A stretch of DNA of 64,000 bases, from positions 362,470,639 through 362,534,638 of the forward strand of contig CM046879.1 in the NCBI GenBank assembly GCA_025667525.1, read 5' to 3'. Of this stretch, positions 1-12,332 are shown piece by piece; position 1 is the first letter of the stretch; each line of letters opens with the position of its first letter. The notes beneath the pieces are model-generated. The model searched no databases and had not been told where the DNA came from. It was given only the letters and a program-made list of their open reading frames with translations. The stretch comes from Glebionis coronaria. Its lineage: Eukaryota; Streptophyta; Magnoliopsida; Asterales; Asteraceae. The translations under genes were made by a program, and so were the position numbers.

Positions 1-409
1 TTTAATTTAGTGAGTTAGTATTTGTCCTTTGTCACCTTTAAGTTTATATGCATTATTTTTACTCGTCACTTTTAATATTAATCTTTATTCTTCCATTTTA
101 CTCATCGACACTTTAATCACTTGCAATTAGTTTAAAACAAATCAACCAAACCTTTGATTCACCAAAAGACGATTGAGTCGCACTTATGACCGGTTTTCAA
201 TTCGAAAAGATTCGGAACTATAACGAACTTTGGGACTTCAAAATTTTATACTTTGGGGTAAAATCTCAAGTATTAATCTTCTTCTCAACCTTCTCTGCTT
301 ATCCTCCAACTTAGCAAGCCTACTTCCTGTGTTGAATTAGCAATTTGCAAATCTTACACCTGTTGAACTAAATACTTACAAAGATTAGTCAAAGCATGTA
401 GATCCACAG
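1..409. other. Unrecognised AT-rich flank
   Basis: No open frame, RNA gene or recognisable transposon protein was seen on either strand. The stretch ends at CACAG (405-409), which directly abuts the terminal TG of the G LTR and would be one half of its target-site duplication. The other half is not visible, so this cannot be confirmed. It may be older repeat sequence or true host intergenic DNA. Confidence 0.5.
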
Positions 410-3400
410 TGTAACACCCCTATTTTTCACATATAAAAGCGAAAGCTAATCTAGGGTATTACTTATGGAACACAAAATCACAATAATATAAAACAACTCA
501 AAATAGTGTTAAAATCAACTTTATTTATTTATTATTCAACAATCAGAGTTTTATAAAATGAGGTTCCCAAAATCTATGACAATAATTTCAAGTCCATGTC
601 TCTTCTTTCCATCCTTGTGCTACTATATGTCATCAATCTTTAATACATGAGATATATGCTTAAAATTCAACATAAAGGTTGAGTGAATTCATTGGTTTAA
701 AAACTATTTTGAATACAAGATCCTTTTCTGAGCTAAGTTGTTATTTACCCACATAAAATAATTGTTGTACTGCACTAAGCTTATGACCCCGCGACTTGAC
801 ATATTCAGAAACTAACAATCGCCCTTATGCACGTAGTCTGCCAGACTAACCTGAGTTTGCAAAATAAAGTGAAATTGTTTAGCCTAAGTCCAAACCATTG
901 GTTGCTACCAAGTGAGACTTGCCCAGATATGGGATGTCAGTTCCCTAAATAGTACTATTCACAATATTAGCTCATTTTCGAAGAAATGATTAGCAGTTCA
1001 CAATTAAAAAGGACTTAAGGCAACAGTAAAAATAGTGCAAATAAACATATCTGGGAAGCATACCAAAAACGCATGTATTCCAATTTAGCATATATCCCCC
1101 TCATGGGTTTTTAAATCATTTACAAAGTAGTATAATTAGTGAGGTTATAAACTCACCTAGTATCCATAAGTCTGAGCTGCATAAGATATATTTCATTCAT
1201 AAACAAATAGCTTGGTCTCACAAACGTGGGTCAACATATATGTATATATATCAACTCTTTGTCTTTAATTCCATGTTTTAAGTATTTATTTGTGATATTT
1301 CCTAAGTTTCATAGATTATATAAAATCACATCATTTTCGGGCTATCATACTTCAGAAGCTATTCTATAAACGTTTGAGGAGCGAGGGCACTTTAAATCGT
1401 AAACCTAACCACTCAGTCAGAACGTAATATTGAGATTGAACCTCTTTAGTAAAAATCTCCCTAATAACATGATATGTTTATTACTTTATTCAAATGATAC
1501 ATATAGTATCTTCACTTTACACAATATATACTTTATACCCTTTAGTTTCAATGTTGGCAAAAATCACCCTTTAGTTCATATAACTTTAGAAAACATGTTT
1601 CATTATATATTTTAGATCCATCAAGTTTTGCGAATGACAAAATGATCCTTAGGGTTTATATGTTTGGAATATTTATATTTTAAACCATTTTAATTATAAG
1701 TTTAGCTTAATAAGACTTTTAGCCCTTAAAGTATATAGTTTGAGTATTTATAATTTCAACCTTCTAATATTAACCTCAAGGTTTCAAACATAAAAATATC
1801 ATCCTTATAGTTTTAAATTTTTTAAAATGACACTTTTGACCCAAAAAGTTTATAGTTTCAAAAATACGGTTTTAGACCTTATACTTGCTTAAAATTATAT
1901 AACAAGCTCAAATTTGTACAGAAAGATATAAGAACTTAAAAAAGTTTATAATTATATTTATAATCATAATAACTATAGCTTTTGAAATGGATTTTAACTC
2001 ATTATTTTACGTGATTTACAATTCTAGGGTTTTATTACATCTTTAGCTTATAAATTCCATATTAGATCATTATATGTACTAAGAATTTTTGGAATAGATT
2101 ATTAAGACTATAAATAATCTTCAAAATTCTTCTTAAGCTTGATAGTTATCTTAGGAACATCTTAGGACTTCAATGGTAGTGTGAGAACAAAAATTATGTG
2201 TTTTAGGTAAGGAATGGAAGGATGATTTAGAAATGAAACATAAGGCTCCTGTTTATACCTATTTCAACACTTAACCTCCAAGTAAAGGGTGTAAACATGT
2301 AAAAAAAGCAGATAAGTGACTAAGGGATGCTAGTAATGCCTAAGTAGGTCTAGGAGATGATTCATGGAAGCTAGATTCAAAGTTATCTATGGTTTAAGGC
2401 TTAAAACATGCCATGGAAATAAAGGATAAGAATGGTGATGTTTATCTACAAGTAGGTGATGCAACTACATGGAAAATATCTCAAAATATCCTAAATGTCT
2501 GATTTTGAATTTGAAATAGTGAGGGAAACTCATTTCAATGTGTTTTGGAAGGAAAAACCTAGGCGGATCAATAACTAGGGTTTGTAACTTTGTAATTCTT
2601 GTAATTAAGGGTTTAGTAAAATGATAGTAATGTATTAGGGTGTAATTAGGGTTTATAAATTATAATTAGGATTTTTGGATCCTTGGTTTGAAGCTTAACA
2701 TAGGTTTGAATTGGATTTGGGAAGAGAACCTAGCCGGATTAGTGTTTCTAACTATCTAGTGCTCAATCCTTGTTAAAGTCATTATTCTTACTTTAGCTAC
2801 TGATGAAAACTCAGTTTATATCTTACATTGTATCTAATGTGTTCATGGAGTCTCTACACTTGTTTTGCTAATTTACTCCAAGTAAAAATTGTCTAAAGAG
2901 TTAAAATACCTATTTTGACTTAATTTATAAGTCATGCATTAAAATATTGTACCTTGTGCATTAAGGTGGTTTTAACTTATCTATGATGATATTATAACCT
3001 AAATTTAATGCTAAGGGTGTTGGTAGACTTCTTCTAAAAGATTATGCATTGATTTTAAGTGAAATGGGTAACATAGGGATTTTTATGTTACCATGCCCAA
3101 ATGACTTGTACCTTGTGTAATTAGTGTTTATCTTCTTATATAAGCTCAATAGAGGTCTTATACGTTGTATCTAAGGTTTCTAAAGAGTCTACACACTTAG
3201 TCTGATGAGTTATATAGGGTAATAATATCCTAGGAGGTAATAGGATTAATTAGATTTCCATTCTTTAAAAACTTGTACATTGTATATGAGTAAGTTGTAT
3301 CTTAACTTAAGAAGGAAGTATAACCTTAATATGATCCTTAGTTGAGTTTTCTAATTGGTTGCAAAATATTAGCCTCTAATTTATTGTGAAGTAGATTCTA

Positions 3401-3867
3401 GGTGTTAATTTTGGTCATTAGGTCTTAACACTTGTACTTAGCTTTAAATGGTGTGTACTTAGTGTCCTAGGATAAAATATTACTTGTAAATGATAGTTTA
3501 TATCTTGTACATAAGCCTTGATTACTTATTCATAAGTGTTGTACATTCATACTTCACAAATCTTGAGTTTACAACTCATATTATAGAGCTTCTAGGGCTT
3601 CTTGATGATTCAGGGCATCATAGTTATATTTGAGTGTTCTTGGAAATATTGTACTTATAAGATTACTTTTAGAACTTAGACTTAATGTATACATTGTTTT
3701 TACAACATATAGGAATAAGCTAAAGTGCCAGTTCAGGTTGTGAGAACCCATTCATCTTACCAAGTAAGCCATACCAAGTATGTCATAATAGCAAAAGTTT
3801 ACAGTGAATTTTCATATTCATACAATCATAACACATAAAAAATATGTGAAATTTGAGGATTGTCATA
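410..3867 (-). mobile_element. Element G: 3' LTR of a Tekay-like Ty3/gypsy element (minus strand)
   Basis: The segment begins TGTAACACCCC, as the D LTR does, and ends GGATTGTCATA, a mutated form of the GGATTGTCACA end of the D LTR. Its length of about 3458 bp matches the 3441-3483 bp LTRs of B and D. Interior landmarks occur in the same order as in D: a GAATTCATTG block near 690, a CCTAAATAGTACTATT block near 942, a TCCCCCTCATGGGTTT block near 1095 and ATAAACTCACC near 1150. The rest has diverged strongly. The degenerate integrase C-terminus just beyond it (about 3880-4465, minus) places this as the 3' LTR. No gene lies inside. Confidence 0.7.
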
Positions 3868-3879
3868 GTCTCATCCCTT

Positions 3880-4465
3880 CAAGAAATCTCGTCCCGACAT
3901 TTAGATGAAGAATAATGTCATAAAACAGGAGACAAGTTAATTCCTCGCGTTTCCAAGTATATTCAGGCCCTCTCTCAAGGTTTCATCCATACCTCAACAA
4001 TTAATCATTCCACAATATTAAGTTTATCATTGAGGGGAAACCATTTCGTTGGGATGATAAGAGATTCATAAAATAAACATTTCTTCAGATTCAAAACGCA
4101 AAAAGTATCGTGAACATTACTAAGTTCTTAAGGAAATCCAAGTTAATATGTCACAACCAATTCATAAATCTTTTTGCTTTGTTTTCTGAATTTAATAATA
4201 CCTTTTCAAGGTAAAAATAATAATATGACGTGATTTCTTATTCAGAATTCTGACGATTTATATTGTAAATTATCGTAACTTCACCTTGCAGCGCGTAATC
4301 TTCATCCGGTTTGGATGATCTTTTTCAGTAGTTTCATGAACTATTGTGGGTCTTGTAAGTTGAAAATCTCCAACTTTAGCCCAACAGATATGCAATTGGT
4401 AATTCTTTCTATAGTGTGCTTCAAACAGTACTGTTTTAATTCTAGCATGATAACTATTGTAAGGT
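3880..4465 (-). pseudogene. Degenerate pol 3' end (integrase C-terminus) of element G
   Basis: Reading the minus strand from about 4465, frame-shifted pieces match the C-terminal part of a Tekay-like integrase. The first (about 4320-4465) contains YNSYH, then a CWAKVGDFQL-like stretch and a VHETTEK motif. The second (about 4009-4095) has NLKKC and NDKLN. The third (about 3943-3976) has RGPEYTWKRE, equivalent to the [10 protein letters not shown] end of the E polyprotein. Stops and shifts separate them, so nothing is translatable. A purine-rich run then leads into the LTR at 3867. The fragment breaks off upstream where copia-like LTR sequence (F) starts near 4485. Confidence 0.75.
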
Positions 4466-4484
4466 TAATCCACCTCAAGGAGCA

Positions 4485-4734
4485 TGTTGATTAGTAAACT
4501 CTCGAGTAGGGAGTACTCGGGGAGTGGAGTAGGAACGAAGAGTGAGCTTTGTTGTCGAACCATAATAAATCCTTGGTGTTTGGTTTGATCATTCCTTTCC
4601 TTATCTCTTTCCATTCATTATTCATTATTGCATATACTTTGTGATTATTAGTTTAAATACACTATAACTTGTTCATATTATGCATAAGAAGGTTTCACAT
4701 AAACCACTTGAATCTAGCTTTTGAAAAGGATTTT
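4485..4734 (+). repeat. Left part of F 5' LTR
   Basis: This short unit lies between the end of the G pol homology and the E target duplication. It holds a purine-rich segment around 4500-4545, then a CGAACCATAATAAATCC-like block, a style I associate with short copia (Tork-type) LTRs from memory. It continues across E at 60984-61052. The start coordinate is approximate. Confidence 0.4.
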
Positions 4735-5171
4735 TGTGACAACCCAAAACCGAGGTCATTGCTTAATCTTATTTTACGATTATTTTTGAAATTTTTGGAT
4801 GAGTTTGAACGATATTTATTTTTGGAGGTTTAAGTTTAAACCGATGTTGGAAGGTTTATATTTAATATTTATTAAGTATAAGGAGTATTAGCAAGCGTGA
4901 TGTCGATGGATGCCAAATATTTTACGTCTTATTGTCGGTTGTTCGATTTTTTTTATTTTTGAGATTTTATTTTAAATGACGTGTTAAGTCGAGTCGAGAG
5001 TCGATATTATTATTTTTGAGGTACGTTTAAAATTTTTAAAAGTATCTTTAGGAAACCTGAGCCCCATAAATATTTTGAAAATTGACTAATATTTATTTCC
5101 CGCTTTTTAGCTAACTATTTACATTTTTAGCCACAACTATTGCCATATTGCAACTTTGGTCCCTACCCCAC

Positions 5172-5181
5172 TATATATAAA
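5172..5181 (+). promoter_or_regulatory. TATA box in E 5' LTR
   Basis: TATATATAAA lies about 440 bp into the LTR and is followed by a pyrimidine-rich CTCTCTCTC stretch, as expected around an RNA polymerase II start in a plant LTR. The matching site in the 3' LTR (58767-58776) reads TATATATGAA, so it carries one A-to-G change. Confidence 0.6.
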
Positions 5182-5634
5182 CCTTAAACAAACACACACT
5201 ACTCATTTCTTTCATCAAAAAATTTCACCACTCTCTCTCTTTTTCTCTTGTTTACCGAAACCCACCACCATCACCAAAACACACACATTTTCAATTTTTA
5301 CTTGAGATTTATGATGAATTAAGCTAAACCAAGGATAGATCCATTCTTATATTTGATCAAGGATCACATTGGTGTAAGAAATACTTACATGCAAGCAAGT
5401 TTTTTTTCTTGATGTTGGTAGGTAGGAGCTATGATCATGCATGGCATTTTTATGATGATCCATGGTGGTTCTTGCTAGAATCTTTGTTAAAAACTTCATT
5501 TTGATCTAAATATTTTTATTTAGATGATGATTTTGATGTTATGGTTGATGTATGATGATATTAGGGTATAGAAATGATAATTTTTTATGGTTGGTTTTTA
5601 TCAAAAAGTTGATTTTGTACAAGATTTTGGTAGT

Positions 5635-5639
5635 CATTT
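5635..5639. repeat. Target-site duplication of D, left copy (CATTT)
   Basis: CATTT here and at 50345-50349 directly flank the D LTR termini. The uninterrupted sequence in the E 3' LTR near 59228-59240 has a single CATTT at the corresponding position. Confidence 0.95.
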
Positions 5640-8273
5640 TGTAACACCCCCAAATTTATACAACTCAATACAGCGGAAGACTAGTTGGTGTTACGGGATA
5701 GCACATTACTCACATCATAGACAACGCATAAAAATCGCGTCGTTTAATAATAAAAGCATTTCCATTCATAAATATCAAATTTACATAGGTCCCAAGTCAT
5801 TGTATTTAATACAGGTTTTACAAAGCATTTGAATGGAAATAAGTATTTAGGTGCGGGCCATGAATTCTTGTTGTCTTACCGAGAATTACCTTCAAGTACC
5901 TGAGATAAAACATGTTAAAAGAAAAGGTCAGCGATAACGGCGAGTGAATTCATAGAGTTTAATAAAATCCATCAATATAATATCAGTATAAAAATTATTA
6001 CTGAAAATCATTTTTTACAAATCTTTGTAATAGGCCATAAAATAGCCAAAGTCATTTTTATACAAATCCTTTTCGAAATTCATAATATAGGCATTTTCCT
6101 TAAAAATCATTATACGAGCCAATGTCGTAAAAACATCATACAATACGTTTTACAACGTTGTATAGATTAAATAAAAACCGTTATATGAATATGGTTATAT
6201 AAAACCAAACACGAACATATTATCAATAGTATGACCCCGTATTGCTAGTCAGGCAATACATCGTAATTCGGTGCGTATAGTAGTATTTTGTTAACTGGAT
6301 TATTATAAGCCGCATGACATTGTTACCTTACTACAACAAACAACGGGTATCTAGCCCGATACTCAATTTGCCCATCTAAATTAGTGTGTCGTCACAAAGG
6401 TCACGCTATGGAAATCTTCTCATACATAAATTCGCTTACCAATCAATGTGGCACGACGGGGATCAACCGTCAAGGCGCGAACTGGGGTGATCGTCCCCAA
6501 ATAGTACTATTATATGCATAAGCGTCTACCAAATCCCGGTAGTTCACAATTCATGCTAATGGGACTTTTAGTCACATAACCTAACTTTAATAATCCATTT
6601 TATTTCGTCTATCGGGTCCTTTAATCATTTATCAGGTCATACAATCGGGTCATACAATCGGGTCATACAATCATTCGGGTCCAAATCAATAAACAAACAA
6701 TCGGGACAAATGGTGTCCTATTTTATAAAAACTAACATGTTATCTCCCTCGCGGGTTTATAAAACATTTCATAAAAACATTTAAAAGAGTGCGAGGCTAT
6801 GAACTCACGTTGATGTGGGAAGGCTGGTTATCGGCAATTCGGACGTACGGTACGTGCTTCAATCACGGAAACCTAGACAAATAATACTTGTCTTAGAATC
6901 ATGTCCAATGACTTTATAAAAATAACAATTATGTATACATATGATTTATATATGATGATCAAGTGGGTTTACATATTCTCTTTTACTCATTTTTGTGTTT
7001 ATGTGTCGATAACTTTTATACTAGTTTACTAGTTTTACCTATTTACATATTTTAAGTCCAATAAACTTATTATAAGTTCTTTAACTTGTATTTATCCATT
7101 TTATACTTGTATTATCAGTATTTACATTTTACATGTTGGGCCCAAATGGGTTAAGCCCAATAAATAAGTTTATAAGTGTTTTAGCCCATTTTGTTGTATT
7201 ATTAGTCCAATAATGTTAACTTAGTCCGTTAATGTCCGTATGTTATATAGTTCGGGTTTTATCGTTTTTTACTTGTTACATATGTTTATATATCATTATA
7301 TGAGTTTATAAAAGTTTACATTAGACGGGTCCAACCGTCTAAGTTTTATTTAACAAAAACGTTAATTTTACGGTATTAGCCGAAAAAGTCGTAAAAATCA
7401 TGTTTATAGCTTTATAACTTATAAAACTTATCAAACTACCATTTTTATAAAATTTCCATTTATTTATCTTTATACATGTTTATATAAATGTATTATATAA
7501 GTTAGTGGGTTTTAATTCACATTTTATACTATATTTACTTGAGTGCTTATATAATACTATTATACTTTAATTTCCAAAATCTGATTTTTATTTACATGTT
7601 CACCAAAACTGCCATATCTAGAGTTCTATATGGGGATAGAAGCTCAAATTTTTATGAAATAAACTACATGATATGTGCTCCATTTAACTCCATTATAGAT
7701 ATTGTTTAATCAGCCTCTAAGTATTTTATAAAAATCGTCCAAAACAGTGAACTCAGATTTGTACTCTAAACTTGTTTTGATCATATCTCACTCATCCTAA
7801 TGATTACATTGCATGGCCAACTCTCACATGTGTACAAGACATATTACTTACTGTATATCCATTAATCTATGCCATTTTATCAGTTCATGACATGTTTCGT
7901 TACTGTTTTATACAGCCATCATTTTTAAGCAAGATTTTAGCCTTGTTTCTTATAGTTTTTCACCTTTTTAATCATATTCATCAACACCTCATCCCCACAC
8001 AATACTTTTATCATCATATAATCATCATATACATATAAAATAGGAAATAAAATACATGATTACATAATCAAAATAACATGAAGATGGGGAGAACAATCTT
8101 TATACCACCATGATGATGTAGGTTGTGATCAAAACATGGATTTTGATGGAGAAACTTGTGAATAACCAAGACCATCTTCAAGACCACCAATCTTCATGAA
8201 CACCTTGTGGAAAATCAGCCCTAATACTCCATAGAAATTCCTCCTTGGATGTTAAAACTTGCACCAATCTTCC
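5640..8273 (-). repeat. D 3' LTR, distal part
   Basis: This part corresponds to 46904-49537 of the intact D LTR. It includes copies of a short ATCGGGTCATACA-type repeat near 6630-6690 that differ in number between the two LTRs. It is cut by C after CTTCC (8269-8273). No gene lies inside. Confidence 0.93.
8269..8273. repeat. Target-site duplication of C, left copy (CTTCC)
   Basis: CTTCC at 8269-8273 and 40558-40562 flanks the C termini. The intact D LTR near 49525-49540 shows the empty site with one copy. Confidence 0.95.
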
Positions 8274-8689
8274 TGATACAAGGTTTTTGCTAGGTTCAGT
8301 TGTTGTTCTCGGTATCTTAACGAATTGATCTAGGTTCTCTATGTGACTATTGTTTTTGGTGAAACAAATATTTTTGGTTGTTTTTAAATAAAGGTGCAAA
8401 ACAATTAAAGTAAAAGGCAGGTAATTTAAATCTAAGTCTAATTAAAATAATGGGCAAGTATTTAAAAGCGAGACAAGAATTAAAGGGAACTTAAAGTAAA
8501 TGACGCAAACTTAAATTTAACTAAGGCAAACTTAAAACGCAAATAAAACTTAAACTAAGGCAAGGATAAAATAAAGCTAAGACAAATAATCTTAAAGTGC
8601 AATTAAATTAAAAGGCGGGAGAAATAAAGCTTGAAAATAAAAGAATTGAAAGCAGATACCAAAAAGAACCTGAAAGAAACCTTGGTTCG

Positions 8690-9115
8690 GAAGTTCAAAA
8701 CTTTCGAATGAACTGGCTTGACTCGGAATTTTTAAAGTTCCGAATGAACCCTCTCTGATCTGGAACTTTTTAAGTTCCGAATGAGATTGCTGACTCGGAA
8801 GTTTTTTGCTGATCCGGAACTTTGACCTTGATTCGGAACTTTTAAGTTGATCCGGAACTTTTGTTCAGAAGACTTGACTCGGAACTTTTTGAGTTCCGAA
8901 TGAATCTTCTTGATCCGGAACTTCTCGAGTTCCGAATAAAACCTCCTTGAGTCGGAACTTTCATTCGGAAGATTTCGTCCGGAAGTTTCAATGTTCCGGA
9001 TGAACAATGCTTGAGTCGGAACAATTGATCCGGAAGATTTTGCTGATGAACTTGATTCGGAACTTTTAAAGTTCCGAATGAACCACTTCCTTCTCTTTGG
9101 CTCGGAACTTATCTG
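8690..9115 (-). repeat. Array of CGGAA/TTCCG motifs in C 3' LTR leader
   Basis: About two dozen copies of CGGAA or its complement TTCCG occur in roughly 425 bp. Many are arranged as inverted pairs such as CGGAACT...AGTTCCG. Relative to the TATA box (9572-9581, minus sense) the array lies some 430-850 bases downstream, so it would be in the transcribed R-U5 leader. One pair forms a perfect 25-nt palindrome at 9055-9079. The 5' LTR has the same array at about 39165-39590. Confidence 0.8.
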
Positions 9116-9571
9116 GGAACCAGAAACAGAAACAAACACTCCCGAAGAATAAGGGATTACAGTAATAATGATCTAAACACAAATTTAACCAAAATCAACC
9201 AAACGATTTAACTAAACTAATAACGAACCAACAAATAATCATAAACAAGGAATCTATATCAATTAAACTAACAAATTTAACCACAATAATCAAAAACCCA
9301 ATTGATCAAAATAAGAACATGAACATGAACACAAACATAAACATAAAAATCAAAGATCAAGAAAGGTAGATAGGAGATTAACAAGATAAAATAAAGATTG
9401 AAAAAAATTAAATGGAAACTTACTTGAAATTAAAGGAATTTAATGTGCAAGACAAGGTAATTAAATTGACAAGTATTTAAATGACAAGGAAATTAAAGGT
9501 GCAAGGTAAGTAAATGATGGAAGATCTAATTGTCACACTTAGCCAACAACTAAAAATGATTAACAACTAAA

Positions 9572-9581
9572 CTATATATAG
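9572..9581 (-). promoter_or_regulatory. TATA box in C 3' LTR
   Basis: CTATATATAG reads the same on both strands and is followed in element sense by a transcribed-type region. The equivalent in the C 5' LTR, which would drive the element, is at 40049-40058. Confidence 0.55.
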
Positions 9582-10090
9582 GGGAGGATTAGGAAGCTTC
9601 CTCCCCTCTTTCCTTTTCTATTAATTACAAGCTTAACTCCTTCCTTCTTTAATTCTTCATTAATTGCATGCTTAGTCCTTTTCTTCTAGTCTTCTTTAAA
9701 CTTGGACTTAAATGATTTTTGGCTCGGGATTTCTTTTGAACTCGTCTTAAAATTCTTCAATAAATTAGACTTGAGTTTCTCGGCTTTTGATAAACTTCCG
9801 TCTTTTGACTTTTTCTTCGATGAATCTTCAGAATTGGTCTTGGACTTCCGTTCTTTTTGCACTCTTGACTTCTTGACTTCGTCTTTCATCTTTTTCTTCA
9901 ATAAAAGCCGTGAATGCCCGTGAATGCCCGTGAATGCCCGTGTTTTCTCCACTTTTCACCTTTTCGTCCTAAATCACAACAAAAACACAAACCACACATA
10001 GTTCCGACATAAAAGACATAAAATACACGTTTTGTTCCGGTTATTATTGTAATTAAGTGGTAGAAAGGATGGGTGTTTACACACCTATCA

Positions 10091-10106
10091 AATCCCCTAC
10101 ACTTGA
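10091..10106 (-). promoter_or_regulatory. Polypurine tract of element C, interrupted by B
   Basis: In element sense this reads a TCAAGTGTAGGGGATT-type run ending directly at the LTR. B inserted at CTTGA (10102-10106), only 16 bp from the LTR. The rest of the C interior resumes at 33325. Confidence 0.75.
10102..10106. repeat. Target-site duplication of B, left copy (CTTGA)
   Basis: CTTGA at 10102-10106 and 33320-33324 directly abuts the B LTR ends. Confidence 0.95.
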
Positions 10107-11289
10107 TGTGACAATCCGTCAATTTACGATTGATATTTTATTCTCAAATATTATTTGAAAATATTATTTTAATGATACAATATGAACTCACATATTTTTG
10201 GGAAGAAATTTGGATTTACGTCTTGAAGTAGAATCGACTACGTTTAAACCGGAGGATTCTACGTTACGTGCTTACGTTTACATACACCGTCTTTGGTGAC
10301 AGTCCGACACTTCAGAAAATAAATTCATCCGTGAATATTATTTTGGAGTTTTAAATTTGTGTTGGTTCATAAACTCACAAATTTACGAGAAGAAATTAGG
10401 ACTTACGATTTTATTTTAACGTCCTTTACGACTAAACCGGAAACCCTAGGATTACGTATTTACGTTTTCGAACTCCGTTTTTTATGAGACAATTTTTATT
10501 GGATTCGTTTTGTGACGGTGATTCATAATTTATAAAAACGTTTTTCGTAAAACGACCCGAGGGCACGCAAATCGAGGAAACTAGAATCGAGGAGTACCCG
10601 TAAATAAATGGGGATGAGACAAGTGGGACACTTGCCCCACCCCCAAAACCGGCCAAACAAGTTAACTAACACCCATGAGGTGTCAAGTATTTACCAAGTG
10701 ACTTACACTTGTAACATAGCTTACAAGGTAAGCTTTCACCTACAACAAAACTAGCAAGCAAAACCATTTGCACCACTTTCTCACATGCAAATCAACTCAC
10801 AATTTCTCTCTACCCTCATCCTTATGCCGTCCACTTCACCATGAACCACCACCCATTTGATCAAAATTAACCACAAAATCATATGTTATACTTGCATATG
10901 TTGAAGCCCTTTTAAAACCCTATTGATTGGTGGTACTTATATCATCCAAGGAGGAGTATTCATGATGTCTTGGGGCTGATTTTCCACAAGGAGTTCATGG
11001 AGCATGGTGGTCTTGAAGATGGTCATGGATATCCACAAGTTTCTCCATCAAAATCCATGTTTTGATCACAACTTACATCATCATGGTGGTATAAAGATTG
11101 TCCTCCTCAACTTCTTGTTATTTTGATTATGTAAACATGTATTTTATTTCCTATTGTATATATTTATGATGATTATATGATGATAAAAATGTTATGTGGG
11201 GATTTGTTGTTGATAAACATGATTAAAAAGGTGAAAAACCATATGAAACAAGGTTAAAATCTTGATTAATTTACATGGCTGTATAAAAC
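10107..11289 (+). repeat. B 5' LTR, left part
   Basis: This part matches 29837-31019 of the 3' LTR almost base for base. It is cut by A after AAAAC (11285-11289). No gene lies inside. The short minus-strand frame at 10432-10656 recurs in the 3' LTR only because the DNA is the same. Confidence 0.95.
11285..11289. repeat. Target-site duplication of A, left copy (AAAAC)
   Basis: AAAAC at 11285-11289 and 22050-22054 flanks A. The intact 3' LTR of B has a single copy at the same place near 31015-31019. Confidence 0.96.
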
Positions 11290-11481
11290 TGATACAGGGT
11301 TTTTTAGGGTGGTGAAAAAGTTCGAATTCTCGGTATCCTCTCAAATTGATCTCAGTTTAAAGTGGAATGATTTTTCTTGGTGACAAAAAGGAGTTTGGTT
11401 TTCTATTCTATTAAAAAGTAAAGTTGGGCTTAAGAATTTAAAACAAATAGTAAATGAAAAATACCCTAATCAAAGATTACA

Positions 11482-11850
11482 CTATTCGGAAAAAATAAGT
11501 GCTATGCGGAAAAAGATGTCTATGCTGAAAAATTGTCCTATGCGGAAAACAGGTTCTATTCGGAAAATGATGCTATGCGGAAAGAAAAACCCTATTCGGA
11601 AAAATTACCTTTATGCGGAAAACTTGGCTTATGCGGAATGCAGTACTCTATTCGGAAAAACTTGCTTATTCGGAAAAAATACCCTATGCGGAAAAACATG
11701 TACTATTCGGAAAAAATACCCTAAGCGGAAAAATGACTCTAATCGGAAAATCGGGTCTATGCGGAAAGTCAAGCTATTCAGAAAGATGAACTCCTATGCG
11801 GAAAATATGTGATATTCGGAATATCTGGGATATTCCGAATAAAGAAGAAA
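11482..11850 (-). repeat. Tandem array of CTATKCGGAAAA units in A 3' LTR leader
   Basis: About 20 tandem units of 17-20 bp occur, each with a core CTATGCGGAAAA or CTATTCGGAAAA and a variable spacer. In element sense the repeat reads TTTTCCGCATAG or TTTTCCGAATAG. It lies about 475-840 bases downstream of the TATA box, in the transcribed leader. The plus-strand frames across it (11504-11812 and 11533-11724) are by-products of the repeat. The 5' LTR copy is at about 20752-21125. Confidence 0.85.
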
Positions 11851-12324
11851 TAAAACCTCTACTCGGAATAATTGAAATATTCCGAATAGAGACACCCCCA
11901 GAATTCCTATTCGGAATCTGGGAAACTCAGAACTGTTGAAATGCGAAGAACAAGGGAATCGGTTAATCCAAAATCAGACTTGACAAGCAAAAAGGTTTTT
12001 ACCAAATTAAACACAAATCATTTGAATACCATTAGTAATAAATCCCACCAATAAAAAACACTAAATCAACAACTTTTTAGAATCAAACTAGAATCAAATA
12101 AGAACTTAAGAACTTTCACTCAAAAGATGATGAAGAACAAGATGAATAGAAAGATGGAATGGATTGATTAATGGAAAAGTAACAAGAGTATTGATTCACA
12201 CTTACAAGATTGAAAGAAAGATGAAAAATCACCAAACACCCTAATGGTGTTGGTGAAGGAACAAACCAACAAGAACTGGAAAAAGAAAAATGAACTCCCT
12301 CTCTAAAATGTGAAGGGAGAGATC

Positions 12325-12332
12325 TATTTATA
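12325..12332 (-). promoter_or_regulatory. TATA box in A 3' LTR
   Basis: TATAAATA is on the minus strand, about 450 bp into the LTR in element sense. The same site is at 21596-21603 in the 5' LTR. Confidence 0.65.

Larger units (their letters stand above)
4735..5639 (+). repeat. E 5' LTR, left part
   Basis: This part matches 58331-59235 of the 3' LTR with scattered substitutions and small indels. It is cut by D after CATTT (5635-5639). The rest of the LTR resumes at 50350. The part contains the TATA box at 5172-5181. Confidence 0.92.
8274..10090 (-). repeat. C 3' LTR
   Basis: The unit is 1817 bp, against 1809 bp for the 5' LTR. By eye I count roughly 30 substitutions plus a few indels between them. 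One indel is a 10-bp unit around GTGAATGCCC (about 9909-9943: three copies here, two in the partner). It contains a TATA box (9572-9581) and a CGGAA/TTCCG array (about 8690-9115). Open frames inside come from these repeats and are not genes. Confidence 0.93.

Noticed and set aside
8690..9115. Heat-shock elements in the Athila LTR arrays
   Set aside because: The cores are TTCCGAA or TTCGGAA with one base between TTC and GAA. The canonical element needs two, so a heat-shock call is not supported.
8732..9139. Minus-strand Ser-rich frame in the C LTR, repeated at 39341-39616
   Set aside because: It is generated by the CGGAA/TTCCG array. It is present in both LTRs because they are copies and has no protein features beyond low complexity.
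9686..9952. Lys/Ser-rich minus-strand frame in the C LTR
   Set aside because: It lies in the U3 part of the LTR, is low complexity and overlaps a plus-strand frame of similar length. The two LTR copies merely duplicate it.
11504..11812. Plus-strand frame rich in MRK and GK repeats, also at 20724-21113
   Set aside because: It is a by-product of the CTATKCGGAAAA tandem array in the A LTRs. Both copies are antisense to the element and have no domain.
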